This document shows positions 1 through 12,000 of a stretch of DNA of 64,000 nt, in pieces. The stretch comes from Triplophysa rosa (lineage: Eukaryota > Chordata > Actinopteri > Cypriniformes > Nemacheilidae). The translations under genes were made by a program, and so were the position numbers. The notes under the pieces were generated by a model that saw only the letters and a program-made list of their open reading frames with translations, had not been told where the DNA came from and made no database searches. Position 1 is the first letter of the stretch. Every line of letters starts with the position of its first letter. Location of the stretch: contig NC_079895.1 in the NCBI RefSeq assembly GCF_024868665.1, positions 25,189,554 to 25,253,553 of the forward strand. The letters are read 5' to 3'.

Positions 1-787
1 CTATTAAACGTTGAAAGGCCATATTCAGAATATCAGGCTAATGAAGTGTAAGTTTATTTGCATCTTTCTCTAAACATTTTCATATACATGTGCATAATTC
101 TATAGCCATGTTTGTTTAAAAAAGAAGTAAATCAATATCAGTATTCATATTTCAAACCCTATGGATCAATATTTCTTAGTGAGCCCCTTTGATAACACTT
201 ATAAAGCTGAGATACCTTTGTGCATTGTTCTGCAAATTTTTTCAAGGTTCAGTGCATTCAGTAATACTGTATAATTCAATATAATGCCTTATCATCAGAC
301 ACACTGAAGATTTGTGAAACCTTTTTTCAAATTTAATCACAATAAATAAAGGTTTATTATTTCAGTGTATGTGTTTGATTCAGGTTAACAGGTGATGTTT
401 GAGACCACCTTTGTTTCTTTAAGTACTTTGCCACCGGTGGCCCGCCACTGGTCCGCCAGCCTTATGTTAGCTGGGTATGTTCTGTTGATCTCTTTCAGGC
501 GAATTTACCACTTTGTCCAAAGATACTAATAGTTTAAAGAAAAAACTGGATACAGAGAAAACTGTCTTTGTATGACAGAGACCTGTGAATGGTATTCCAA
601 CCTGAAAAAGCTATTGTTTGTCTACCCAAAAGCATTGATATTCACAACAATAACATTGATGCGCACAAAAAAGAGCAATACCATGAAGCTTAAAAGAAAA
701 CCGAGTGTGTGTCCTGTCATTCGCTCGAGACACAACTTATTAACTTGCCACTCAGTCAGAACTTTTAACCCAGAGGCCTTATCTTCA
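1..787. other. Intergenic, no gene seen
   Basis: AT-rich sequence without exon-like open frames flanked by splice signals. The 73-codon frame at 572-793 has no recognisable content. Confidence 0.5.
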
Positions 788-795
788 GTTTAGGG

Positions 796-988
796 CAGTG
801 GTCACCAACCCTGCTCCTGGAGATCGACCGTCCTGAAGATTTCAGCTCTAACCCCAATCAAACACACCTGAACTATCTAATCAAGGTGTTCAGGTTTGCT
901 TGATAATGACAGACAGGTGTGCTGAAGCAGGGTTGGAGCTGCAGTCTGCAGGACGGTCGATCTCCAGGAACAGGGTTGGTGACCACTG
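796..988. mobile_element. hAT-type MITE, 193 bp
   Basis: Terminal inverted repeats begin CAGTGGTCACCAACCCTG and extend about 40 bp. They are flanked by a perfect 8-bp target duplication, GTTTAGGG, at 788-795 and 989-996. No coding capacity. Confidence 0.85.
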
Positions 989-996
989 GTTTAGGG

Positions 997-2494
997 CATT
1001 GGAAATTAGAATAGGGATAAAGGTTAGGGTAAAGCCTTTCAGAGATGTGAGACTCCATGCATTAATTCAATTGTACAAACGTGGAAATGTGTATAATTAT
1101 GTGATAATGAATTGGTGATGAGTCTTTTATAAAGACTGGAAATCCTTAAAGGTTGTACCATTACTTATAACCAGTAAACAAAAATACATAAAAGTTGTGA
1201 TGTCTGTTACCAAGGCCGGTGTTAGCTATGTGGAATTTATAAAAAAGTTTATGTGAATATTCTATTCCAAAAATTAAATTAATTTAGATTTATTACTAAT
1301 GCACTTTTATAATTTAGCATTGTTCCAAAGCAGCTTTACAGTGAATGCATATTAGTACAGATAGTAAAGGCAAAATAAAAGGTATAGAAATATAGGAAAA
1401 ACATGACCATTACCTATAGCCAAGACTGTTATTATGTCTAGCTGTAGCCTATTTACTGTATCCTAATTATTTTTGAACGTGTATGGCTGAAATCATTAAT
1501 TTTCTAGTACATAATAGGCACACACCCCAGCACCTGTAAACAGTCTGTAATAATACACTGTTATTTATTGTGATTCAATTTGAACAAAAGGTGTTATGTG
1601 TCTTGAATGCACAATGAAAAAAAGTGTTAATGGATCCACTGAACCTTGAAAAACATTGCAGAACAATGCACAAAGATATCTCAGTATACCAGCTTCCAAT
1701 ACCAATAATGGGAGATCTTCTGTACACGGACCCTGCTTCGAGCCCCTTCTGGGACAGAAAGCCTTTCTGTGTGGAGTTTGCATGTTCTCCCAGTGTCAGT
1801 GTGGATTCTGTACACCTAGTAAATCATCCATACAAAACTGTTGCTTTCTTTTTTGTTTATTTAACAAGCAAATGAGTCATAAGTTAGTTTGGCTGTATGG
1901 TCATCAAAAAGTTGGCCATCCTGTTGCTCACCCCTCCATACCTAAACAACTAACACACTGGAAATAAAAAAGACAGAGGTGAATGCCAATATGTGATAAC
2001 AAATAACCAATAAAAACATTGACTTCATTCCACTACACACAGGTTGCCTTTATAAGTCTTATGGATGTTATGAAACTAGCTCACTAACAAAAAAATGAAT
2101 GCATTGGGGTTGACATATGAATATTGATATTCATTTACTTTTTAACATGTCAGTAAAAAAACTTGTCTATAGAAATGTGCTACAGTATAAGTGTTTGTGA
2201 AAATGTTATTTGGCAAAAATATGCAATTAAACTTACACAATTTATATGTTGATGCTGAAAATGGCCATGCCATTCAGCGTTTAAAAAGTCAATTTATACA
2301 ATACTTGATTTTTAAGTATTATGTAATCATTCTATATAGTTGTAGACTACTTATGCCCTCAAAATACATTGTTCAGAATATACTTTAGATAAAATCTTGC
2401 AATTTACAAGCCTAGTCTGTTGGTTCTGTTTGTTTGAGCAATACCACCACGCCAGTAGGTGGTGGTAAAGCTCCGTGGTCCAATGTGCATGCAC
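997..2494. other. Intergenic, repeat fragments only
   Basis: AT-rich. At 1290-1345 on the minus strand there is a fragment like the LINE 3' tail found at 43985-44057 (the AAAGCTGCTTTGGAACAATG type). The overlapping frames at 1565-1967 look random. Confidence 0.4.
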
Positions 2495-3440
2495 AAAACC
2501 ACGTGTTAACAAATAATTTACGGGTTAACGCGTCGTTTTAAACGACGCGTTAACACGCAATTACGCATTAACACGTATCTACTAATGCGTTAATTGCACG
2601 CGTAAAGCTGGATTTATACATTTGCCTAGCTCCGCTCTGCGAGCCTCCGCTGACTGCACGTGTACCTCCGCAAATGGACGAGGCGTTTATAGTTGACGCG
2701 CATGCCGATGTGCTATTCTTTGAAACAACAGAGGGCGACTCGGAGTAATCGATTCAACTAACCAGCACGTATTAGCGTGGAGAAGAAGTGGTTTGCTTGA
2801 ACAACGCAATTTACCATGGTTTTACTTTTGTATTTATAGTATAAATCATAGTGGCCACAAATTTACTATTGTCTCACTACAAGCACATTAGTTATATGAT
2901 GTTTCTTATAAAACTATGGTAATATAAACAGAACAGTCCCCCAAAAACATGTCTCGACACTTATATTATAGTACAACTTACCTTTCATAAGAAGTGCTTC
3001 ACATATTAAACTTTACATATGTTATTTAAAACGTATTGGATAAAGAGTCTGCATTGTTCTAAGTGGATTAATCATTGAGATGCATGTATAGACGTGCCTG
3101 CTCGGCTAGACTCGTATCCCCCTTGTTCATTTTCAGATGCGTTGCCGCGTGCGCAGTTACAAAAAAAGCCGTGCACACTTCCACGCGAAATGAGGTCACG
3201 CGCACTCAAAGCGAACTTCCGCCAACACCGCGATGACGTCATGTTTGCAGCGCACACCCAAGCGAACTTGCGGACGCGTCGAGTATAAAGCAGCCTTAAT
3301 ACGTGTTAACGCATTGGTTTCACACGTGTTGGCCCTTCTGGCCTTCCATATAAAGGGGGCAAAATGTGTGAATCTAACGCGTTAACACGTATCTACATGT
3401 TAACACGCATTTTACGTGTTAATATCAATTTTCACATGTC
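2495..3440. repeat. CpG-rich ACGCGTTAAC motif cluster split by an inserted foldback
   Basis: About ten degenerate copies of an ACGCGTTAACAC-like motif occur at 2500-2610 and 3298-3430. They include a 31-bp palindrome at 2524-2554 (15-nt arms, one central base). Between them, 2610-3298 is a CpG-rich foldback-like insertion whose ends resemble each other (TAAAGCTGGATTTATA and TATAAAGCAGCCTTA). The class is unknown. Confidence 0.55.
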
Positions 3441-3846
3441 AACCCAGTGCATGTATTTAGTTAATGAGCCCCTTTGATAACACCCCTAAAGTTGCACTTC
3501 ACTCCAGAAATTGATTAGCCTTTATTTTACTCACCCTTAAACTGTCCCAGGTGTATATGACCTTCTTATTTAAGCGGACCAGAGTCTGAATTATATTGAA
3601 TGATATCCTGGCTCTTCCCAGCTTGATAATGGTGGTGAATGGTGGCCATTATTCAGCAATTATGGGGTCAAACCACTGATCTATATAAATGACTGGATTG
3701 AGTTTAGAACGCTAAACCAATGGCAGGAGGTGTAGCCACCGGAAGTGTTCGCGCTGCCATGGTAGTATGCCCTACCGACAGAGGGCATCAATGACTTACA
3801 GTCAAAATAACAATCTAAAATAACCCGTTCTGCAGCGTACCAGGCA

Positions 3847-4174
3847 TTAAACGGACAGTTCGCCCAAAAATTTAAATTCTGTCATTTACAGGTTGTTCCA
3901 AACCTGTATACATTTCTTTGTTCTGCTGAACACAAAGGAAGATATTTCGAATAATGTCAGTAACCACACAGATCTCATCCCCCATTGACTCCAATAGTAT
4001 TTATTTTCCCTACTATGGCAGTAAATGGGGGATAAGATCTGTTTGGTTACTGACATTCTTCCAAAGATCTCCCTTTATATTCAGCAAAACAAAGAAACTT
4101 GTATAGGTTTGGAACAACCTGAGGGTGAGTAAATGATGACAGAATTTTTATTTTTGGGTGAACTATCCCTTTAA
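3847..4174. mobile_element. Foldback MITE of the TTAAAGGGATAGTTCACC type
   Basis: The ends are inverted copies of AGTTCRCCCAAAAA and TTTTTGGGTGAACTATCCC. Inside, GTTGTTCCAAACCTGTATAC pairs with its inverted copy. This is the very common cyprinid family that resembles Angel-type elements (family name from memory). Confidence 0.75.
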
Positions 4175-5187
4175 GAACATATACAGTCTGTATTTATATG
4201 TATTTAGAATGAGCACATTTGTCATGTTAAGGTGTCTCGTCCGTCTGCTGATCTGATATGTACGCTACTGTAATGAAGATAAATTTAACTCACTTAATAT
4301 CTAAGATGGGAAACTTCCTGACTTTAAATAAATAACCATTTACATGCTTAAGACAACTGTGTTATAAGAATGCACTGACAGATTTTTTATATGAAAACGG
4401 GCACTGGTAAAGTACCGTTTTAACTCCCAATTAATTTTATAGAACGTTTGGGCATACCAACATGACGGCACGATTGCTTCAGTGTAATGACGTCACGAGT
4501 AATCCAGTCATTTATATAGATCAGTGGGTCAAACCCAACCAAGGCACAAAGGGAAATACATGTGGTCATGTCTGATCATGGGTTTTTGAAAATCAGATTT
4601 AAAAACATATGTAAAAGAATTTAAACTACAATATAGTCCGCCTATCGCGGATTAGATTAGAAGACGCTGATTGGCAAAATTGTATATCATGGCTTAAAAT
4701 ATGTCCAATTCTTGAATCAGTAATTGGCTAATTTGTTACATAGACCCGCCTCCGAGGGAAATTTCTCGATTGCCCCAGAATTGAGTTTGCGATATGAAGA
4801 CAAGCAGGCAGGACATGTAGTAGAAGCATATATTTCGCACACATGATTTTCCATCAAATATCATATCATAAATATAAATTTTTATAAAGTATTTTATTGT
4901 TATTTTGTGTGTGTAGTGCAGGGAGGTCGGCACCCTATCGCCCTCTATAGGCCAGCCGCCACTGCTCCTACACTGTCATCTCAGACCTCACACGGACTGA
5001 GGAGCAACAAACTAAACAGCTTCACTTTTCACAATAGAAAGAGTACATAATACACCATGTATATATTTGTATACACATCCATAGACACAATAATTCCATC
5101 TAAGGCAAAAAAAAATGCAATTACATTGCAAATCAATATAGGCTAATAGGTAATATCAAAAATGCACATCAGATGGAAGATAACCAG

Positions 5188-6355
5188 GGGCCTGTTTCAA
5201 TAAGGAGGTTCAACCAACACCGAGTTAAAATGTGAACTCTGAGTTGATTTACTCAGAGAATCGCAACTCTGAGTTTTCGGTTTCAGAACAGGTGATTTCA
5301 ATTAGTTCAATCCACTCTGAGTAAGTTCACTCTAGGTTACGCGCGTGCACCATTGATTTAAAAAGCCATCATCAATTGAGCGAAGATAGCACGATTCACC
5401 ATGGCAACAGCACCAAAAAAAGCAACATGGCGGCAGAAAGCACATGAGAGTGAGGCACACTTTCCGCTCGATTTACTGATGTCCTGAAAATGACTTAAGT
5501 TTAAATTAATAAATTGATACCAATAAACAAATAAATTAATCATTAAATGAATGAAACAACAGAAATAATAAAAAAAATAGTATGTTCTCACTCGCCATGA
5601 GTGCTCTAGTTACGCAAGTAAGACGTCATGGTGTATAGGACACCTGTAGGGCGTCAGACTCTCGTGCAAAGTTAGACTGATCACCGGTTCGAATCCTGCT
5701 CTGAACAGATTTCACTTGGAATGGCAGCATGTCAAATTTACTTGTTTATTACCTTTATCGCTTCATTTCTGCATGTATGTCTGTATTTATTCATTTCTTT
5801 ATTCATGCACTTTATTTATGTGTAAGGATGGATGAGATATATTTTGATACATCTAATTCACTGTAAAGAAAAACGGTAGTTTTAATAAAAATGCACAGGG
5901 AAATGACAAAATTCCACTCGGTGCTCTCCTGAAATCAAAGTACATTCCAATGAATAAATGCAGCCTCTTCATGAATCCTCTAAAAAAGCACATATGACAT
6001 ACAGTATAAGTCACTGAGATGGTCTCTGTGTAATCAAAATGTGTGCCATGAATGACTGTATTAATGAATGAATGGATGAGTTACACCACTTGCGCTTTAA
6101 AAGGGGGAGGAGATCGAAATAAACTCTGGGTTTACCAAAGAAAACCTGCTCCCGACCAGGTTAGGTTCACAGAGTAAGTTACTATGGTTACTGACTCCGA
6201 GTATAAGATACCTCTCCTTTAGAAACGGGCTTGAGTTACCCCGCTTTCTCAGGTTTGACATACCTCACATTCTGAAACGGAAAACCCAGAGTTTCCCTCA
6301 TTTCAGGGTTAATATACTCAGAGTTTTCACTAAACCTCCTTTCTGAAACGGGCCC
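5188..6355. mobile_element. 1.2-kb inverted-repeat DNA transposon carrying a tRNA-like Pol III box
   Basis: The ends are GGGCCTGTTTCAATAAGGAGG and the inverse of it at 6333-6355, with a CAG on both outer sides as a possible 3-bp target duplication. That would fit a PIF/Harbinger-like element. A second copy lies at 28430-29253. At 5629-5639 TGGTGTATAGG resembles an A box and at 5686-5696 GGTTCGAATCC is a canonical B box. Confidence 0.65.
5629..5696 (+). ncRNA. tRNA-derived Pol III promoter-like segment inside a transposon
   Basis: A-box-like TGGTGTATAGG at 5629-5639 and a perfect B box GGTTCGAATCC at 5686-5696. No acceptor stem can be drawn, so it is not a functional tRNA. The second copy of the element keeps a B box with few changes (GGTTTGAACCC near 28563). 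Confidence 0.35.
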
Positions 6356-6923
6356 CAGTTCATATAACATATTTACACATTTGACAAAACAAGGATCGAT
6401 CAATTAATGATTTTTTCATAATTTTGTAACACTTTTAAACAGAACGACTACAACACATACATCTCTCGTCTCAGACCTCATGCAGACTGTGTAGAGATCG
6501 CGCCAGCGCACCAATAACATCACAACCGCGAAGCACAAAGGACTCATAAGAAAATAAATGACAAATACAAACACAGACACCTTTCTCTTTTGTCCCACAA
6601 TATATAATATCCTGACAGAATTGTATCACCAGCATGAATCATCTTTACATAGTGGCTCGTCTCTTGGTCAACTACTTAAACAGGCCCTTTTTATTACTGT
6701 ATAATCACCTGAATTTATTCCCGTGATAACCCCTGCCCTTTCCAATAATATGGATGGCTTTCCTTTAATTTGTATGTGCCATGGTCAGCTCTGAGGTAAC
6801 TGCAGTCAATCTGGCTTAGGGCATTTTATTTCATTTCAAGCAAGTCTGTTCAACAAAACAAACAAAAAATACAATAATTGTTTCCTACTATGGTATGATG
6901 TCAGTTGCTAAGATTTTTCTTAA

Positions 6924-7590
6924 AGGGGTCATATGGCGCGAACACGTGTTTGTCTGTCTTTGGTGCGTTATAAGTTGCCCATGCATGTATTAGACACGTA
7001 AAATTGCAAAAATAAAGTGTGAGAACAAAAGATGCATTCTATGTAAAAGCGAATGCTCACCCAGACCTGCCTGAAACGCCTCCTGTAACCACACCCCCAC
7101 AAATCTACGTCAGTTGGTGGTCTGATTTGACTAAGACCGCTCAAATGTATACTCAAGTAAGGTGGGCGTATCTGTCAGTACAATTGAAGAGGAACCTGAT
7201 GTTCCAAATATGGTAAGAGGCGTTACATTTCCGTCACACGCTTGCAGTATTCCACCAATCACTACGCAGTGGTTAACCGGCCAATCATAGCACACCTCGC
7301 TTTTCAGAGCCATGAGCTTTGAAAAAATCTGTGCGTTTCAGAGAGGCGGAGCAGAGATACAAACATGCATGTTATGTGGAAAATACGGCGTTTTTAACCT
7401 TAAATCGTGTATACACATTGCATTACATCGAAAACAAACGACAATGTTCGTTTTAGCCGTGTCATATGACTCCATTAATGATTTTAATTGTGTTCAACAG
7501 AACAAAGACATGTATACAGGTTTGGAACAACTTGAGGGAGAGTAAATGATGACAGAATTTTCATTTTTGTGTGGAGTATCCCTTCAATTA
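6924..7590. repeat. Foldback repeat pair, partial
   Basis: 6924-7470 starts AAAGGGGTCATATGGCGCGA and ends with an inverted CATATGAC segment. It is followed at 7470-7590 by a right half of the TTAAAGGGATAG foldback family (ACAGGTTTGGAACAACTTGA). Confidence 0.5.
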
Positions 7591-8895
7591 ATATTTTTTA
7601 TTCAAGCATAAACTAATGCTTCTCTGAAATAAGCTTTGATGGTTTTTTATCATTCAAACATGCTTTTTCATTATTTGTTTGCATTGTTTTTTATTTGTTA
7701 TTGTATTCGTACAGAGATAAAAGGCTTGATTTTGAAGTTCAAAAGCCCCTCAGGACTGCTTTGATCTTCAGCTCGAGGAAATAATAGATGTATTTAAAGG
7801 GTTAAATTCCTGAAAGCGAAATGAAAAGTAAAAGTGGAACCTCTATTACCAAATGTTTTTTTAATCGGACACTGCTAAAAAATAATTGATCAAAATTAAT
7901 GCTGTGGTTATTCATTGATACATCCAAGACCATGATAATAAAATAAATATCTGCTTAGCATTCAGTGTATAAAAATAGCTATTATTTTTTTCCATAAAAA
8001 ACAATGTAATTTATTACCAACAGCTGTCGATCGGAAAAAACATAGCCGACCTCATAGTGCGTTAAAAAGCAGTAGTATCAGCACAAAACCATGTGAATGT
8101 GGATTAGTGTCTGAGCTACGATGGGAATCAGAAATCGAATACAAAACCTGTATGTATGTTTCTTATTGTTTGGGGTGAGGAGTTAATGTCAACAACAAAT
8201 ATTAGTTATCAGGGCTTTAAAAATAACTCTAACCAGCCGCTCAAAGCCAAAGCCAGATTGACAGCCTTTTGCGTCTGTTGTCTGAGAGTACTGTGCTGTG
8301 AGCAGTCATTTCGGGATCCCAGAAGAAAGCGGTGGTCTTGAAGTGAGCACCCACCTGCCAACACATACATTTTCCCCTTTCCTTTAGCCCGAATAACACT
8401 TGACTCGTTGCGACTGGGAGGCAATGTCAGCCTTTTGAAATGCTCCACTGTTAGAGTCATATCTCTCTCAGAGAGGAGACGGAGACACAGTGGACATGAC
8501 AAGCCAATCCAAGCCTCTCGGATGACAGCAGTTTAAAAGTCAGCATAAAATATTTCAGTTGAAATTCTTGGCTCTTTCATTAGAAAGTCCATGATGGATG
8601 TCAATGTCAACGCAATTCTGAAGCTCTTTGAATAATCACTTAGCCGTCAGAATTTTTTACATGGTGGGAGGAAAAACCATGGACAGGGCTGTCAGTGCTC
8701 GATTCCTAGGAGAGAGTAGCTTTAACCAGTCTGAGTTACAGTGGCCAAATCCTCAAAGTAATTATAATCAAACACGTTCTCGTCTCATGTTAAATGTTCA
8801 TATCCACATCAATGCATTCTCTCCCGTAGCCTAATACAAGTTGGTTAAAGTGGTTTTGGGCAGGCTTGGTTACAGCAGTAGGAAACGGAATGGGT
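7591..8895 (-). other. ptgfrn downstream region, possible 3' UTR
   Basis: No recognised gene or complete transposon. The part next to 8896 must include ptgfrn 3' UTR, but I cannot place its end. The 97-codon frame at 8209-8502 has no recognisable content. Confidence 0.4.
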
Positions 8896-9062
8896 TTAAT
8901 CCATCTCTAGGTCTATAAGCTTGTTGCGGGGTCGGGGTGTGTGCATGGGGTTTTTGGAGAAACAGCAGTGGGAAACACCAAGACCCAGCAGCACTGAGAG
9001 GAGACAAGCGATCACAGCAGCAGCTACACCATAACTCACAGGCATCTTCAAAGAATCCAACA
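8896..9062 (-). CDS. ptgfrn: ptgfrn coding exon 9: membrane segment, tail and stop
   Basis: Encodes residues 823-877. A helix of about 23 hydrophobic residues (VSYGVAAAVIACLLSVLLGL and on) precedes SHCCFSKN. The short basic tail ends LIDLEMD and a TAA stop. Human ends LMSMEMD. Confidence 0.93.
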
Positions 9063-12000
9063 CTACAGAAAGAAGAAACATAACCAATTATAATGAGTCA
9101 ATGACATTATACACAGTATGAGGACAAATTGATTGCATTTAGTGATCGGGGCCCATATTCACTAACCATTTTGTCTTACCGCTAAGTTTTTAGTTATGAG
9201 TTTCTTCTTAAAACCTATTCACAATGCTGCTGAGAGCAACTTTTACTAAGTAACAGAGAAATCATAAGAGAAGGCATGTATTTCAGAAATATTATCCTGT
9301 GTGGAATTAGCACAATATCGATAATGGTGGTTTTTAATATCACGATTATTGTGCCATTGTTAGCCTGTATGTAATACATGAAATGGTAAATAACCATGTT
9401 TACATGACGACTATGAAGTGGTATGTTTGAACAATTAGCATTCCAAAAAATTATCATCTGAGAAAATTCCACTACAGCATTAAAACTTCATTCTCAGCTT
9501 TGCATATTCTTCAGAAGATTTGGAATACAGCACAAATAATATCATATAAACAGTCATATGAACTTAAAGGGATAGTTCCCCCAAATTACTCAACCGAATT
9601 ACTCACTCTAGTTGTTCCAAATCTGTATAAAATTCTTTGTTTGGTTGAACACAGAGAACGATATTTGGACGAATGCTTGTAACCAAACAGTTCTTGGACC
9701 CCATTGACTACCATAGTAGGACAAATTACAACGGTCGTCAAAAGTGCCCCAGAACTGTTTGCTGTCCTACATTCTTCGAAATATCTTCTTTTTTGTTCAA
9801 GTGATTTTTCCTACTAAACTGTTTGGTTACAAGCATTCTTCCAAATATGTGTCTCTACGTTCATCAGAACAAAAAAATTATACAGATTCTAAACAATTTA
9901 AAGGTGAGTAAATGACAACAGATTTTTTTATTTTTGAGTAAACCGTCCCTTTAAGTTATGGCTCAGAATGGTATATCAGTAAATAATGATTTTTGTTTCA
10001 CAGACAAGGCTTAAGGTTAGTCCCAGACTAAAATGAATGTTTGAGCTGTCTTGACTGAAAATAACTTGTCCTGACATATCCTAATATATGTCAATGCCCG
10101 TGTTAAAAGCAACTTAATATCGTAATTTAACCAAGGCATAGTCCTGGCTTAAGCCCAAAGTATAGTCCGGCTGTCCGCACGACGTAATTATCGTCATCAG
10201 GAGGGTCCGTGGTCATCTGCACACCCCGTCCTCGTGCAGCCCAATTTTTAAAACTGCGCAGACGGAACGTGTACAACAGTGCATGCGTGAAAAAATATTG
10301 AACCAGCCGAGTCCACTAGGTGACGTACTGCGCATGTGTCGAACTCATCTATCCGCGCTGTGCGGACACGTTTGTGCGCAAGACGGACACAGACGCGGAA
10401 AGTCAAGTATACCCCGCCCACTAAGCTAAGCCTTGTCAGTGAAAGCAGGCCTAGAATTCAACACAACTTCTATTTACAACATGCTTACATTCTAGTTTAA
10501 TAGAGAGAAAAACAGGGGCAGACTTGAGGTCCTGGCCCTTGGTCCACACTCCAGTTGCAGGAGACAGTAACCAGGGTGTGGCAGTGCAATAGTATTCTCC
10601 CACATCGTTGTCCTCGGTTTTATGTACACCAAGGACAAATGTCTGCCAGTCAGTACGTTCCAAACTGCACTGAGTTCTGTCACCACCAGTCTTCTTCACC
10701 ACTCCCCAGCGATCCATGCTTATAAGAGGCAGCACACCTCCATTATCTACAGCTCTTTCTGAACTCTGGAACCAGCGTATGTCGAACGCCACATCACCTA
10801 CAGGACGGACAGAGTAAAAAAGCACATTATATTTTTTGCTGCAGTGGTACACAGGAAACACATCTAGCTTTTAAAGGGATACTCCACCCAAAAATGAATA
10901 GAAAAAATGTCATGAATTGCCCCCCCCCAACAAAGTTGTTCCAAACCTGTATAAAAACATTTGTTCTGATGAACACAAAGAAAGATAATTGAAAAAATGT
11001 TTGCAACTGACAGTTCTAGGACATCATTGACTGCCATAGTAGGAATAATTATGGCAGTCAAAGGTGCCGCAGAATTGTTTGCTTTCCTAAATGCTTCAAA
11101 ATATCTAACTTTGTGTTCAACAACAGAACCAAAAAATGATACAACAGCAGGGGGATTGGCGAGTCGTTCTGTTTTCCTCAATCGAGGAAATTACATGGGC
11201 ACCCTGGAACTGATCAGTGAAAACGCCAAAAATGTGAGAAGAATTTATAAAGATAATGGGCATCAGATTGCTTCCTGAAATTATTGCCAAAGTGAAAGTG
11301 GCCAAGTACTTTTCGATTAGCATCGGTCCACCTTCCGACATGACGCACATCCATCAGCTTAATTTATCATGAGGTATGTTTCATCTGAGGGCCTTGCTGA
11401 AGAGAGATTTCGAAAAATTCCTCCCTGTAGCAAGCCACACAGGGAAAGCACTTTGCAGAAATGATGCCAATATTCAAGAGTCACTGATGAAATGGCAGAA
11501 GACAACACAGAACCTGATGGATTCCTGCACAAAACAGCTCATACCTTCGGAACGGTATAACAAACTTTTAGTGGTTTTAAAACCGTGACTGCCCAAACCG
11601 CGGTATACCTTGAAGCGGTATCGGCCCATGCCTACTGCATTGTATTAGTCGGTTTCAGTGGTTTTGTGTAAGCAGATATTTCTTGAGACGACACCGTGTT
11701 TACAGGATTAAAAGGGAAGAAAGATCGGATTTATAGCAGACATTACACAAACATTACTTACCAGTGTTTGGAGCAGCACTCAATGTGGACATAATGCATT
11801 TCATTTTGACTGTGTCCCCAGGTAACACCTTGCTGGTATGTGATTGAATGGATATGTTAAATACTGGACCTGCAAAGAGGAAGAACGCACTTGTCTGTTT
11901 AAAAGTCAAAGCACACTTTCCATCATAAAAGACTAAACACCACACATAACAGAACATTTCGACAGTATCAATTTTTAAGCATATGCTAGTATACAGATAC

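Noticed and set aside
1656..1967. 103-codon plus-strand frame
   Set aside because: Overlapped by other frames on both strands, with no family match and no exon signals.
5629..5705. Functional tRNA gene
   Set aside because: A B box is present and an A-box-like site too, but no acceptor stem or cloverleaf can be drawn and it lies inside a transposon.
8209..8502. 97-codon minus-strand frame near the 3' end of ptgfrn
   Set aside because: No recognisable domain and no splice context. It probably falls in the ptgfrn downstream region.
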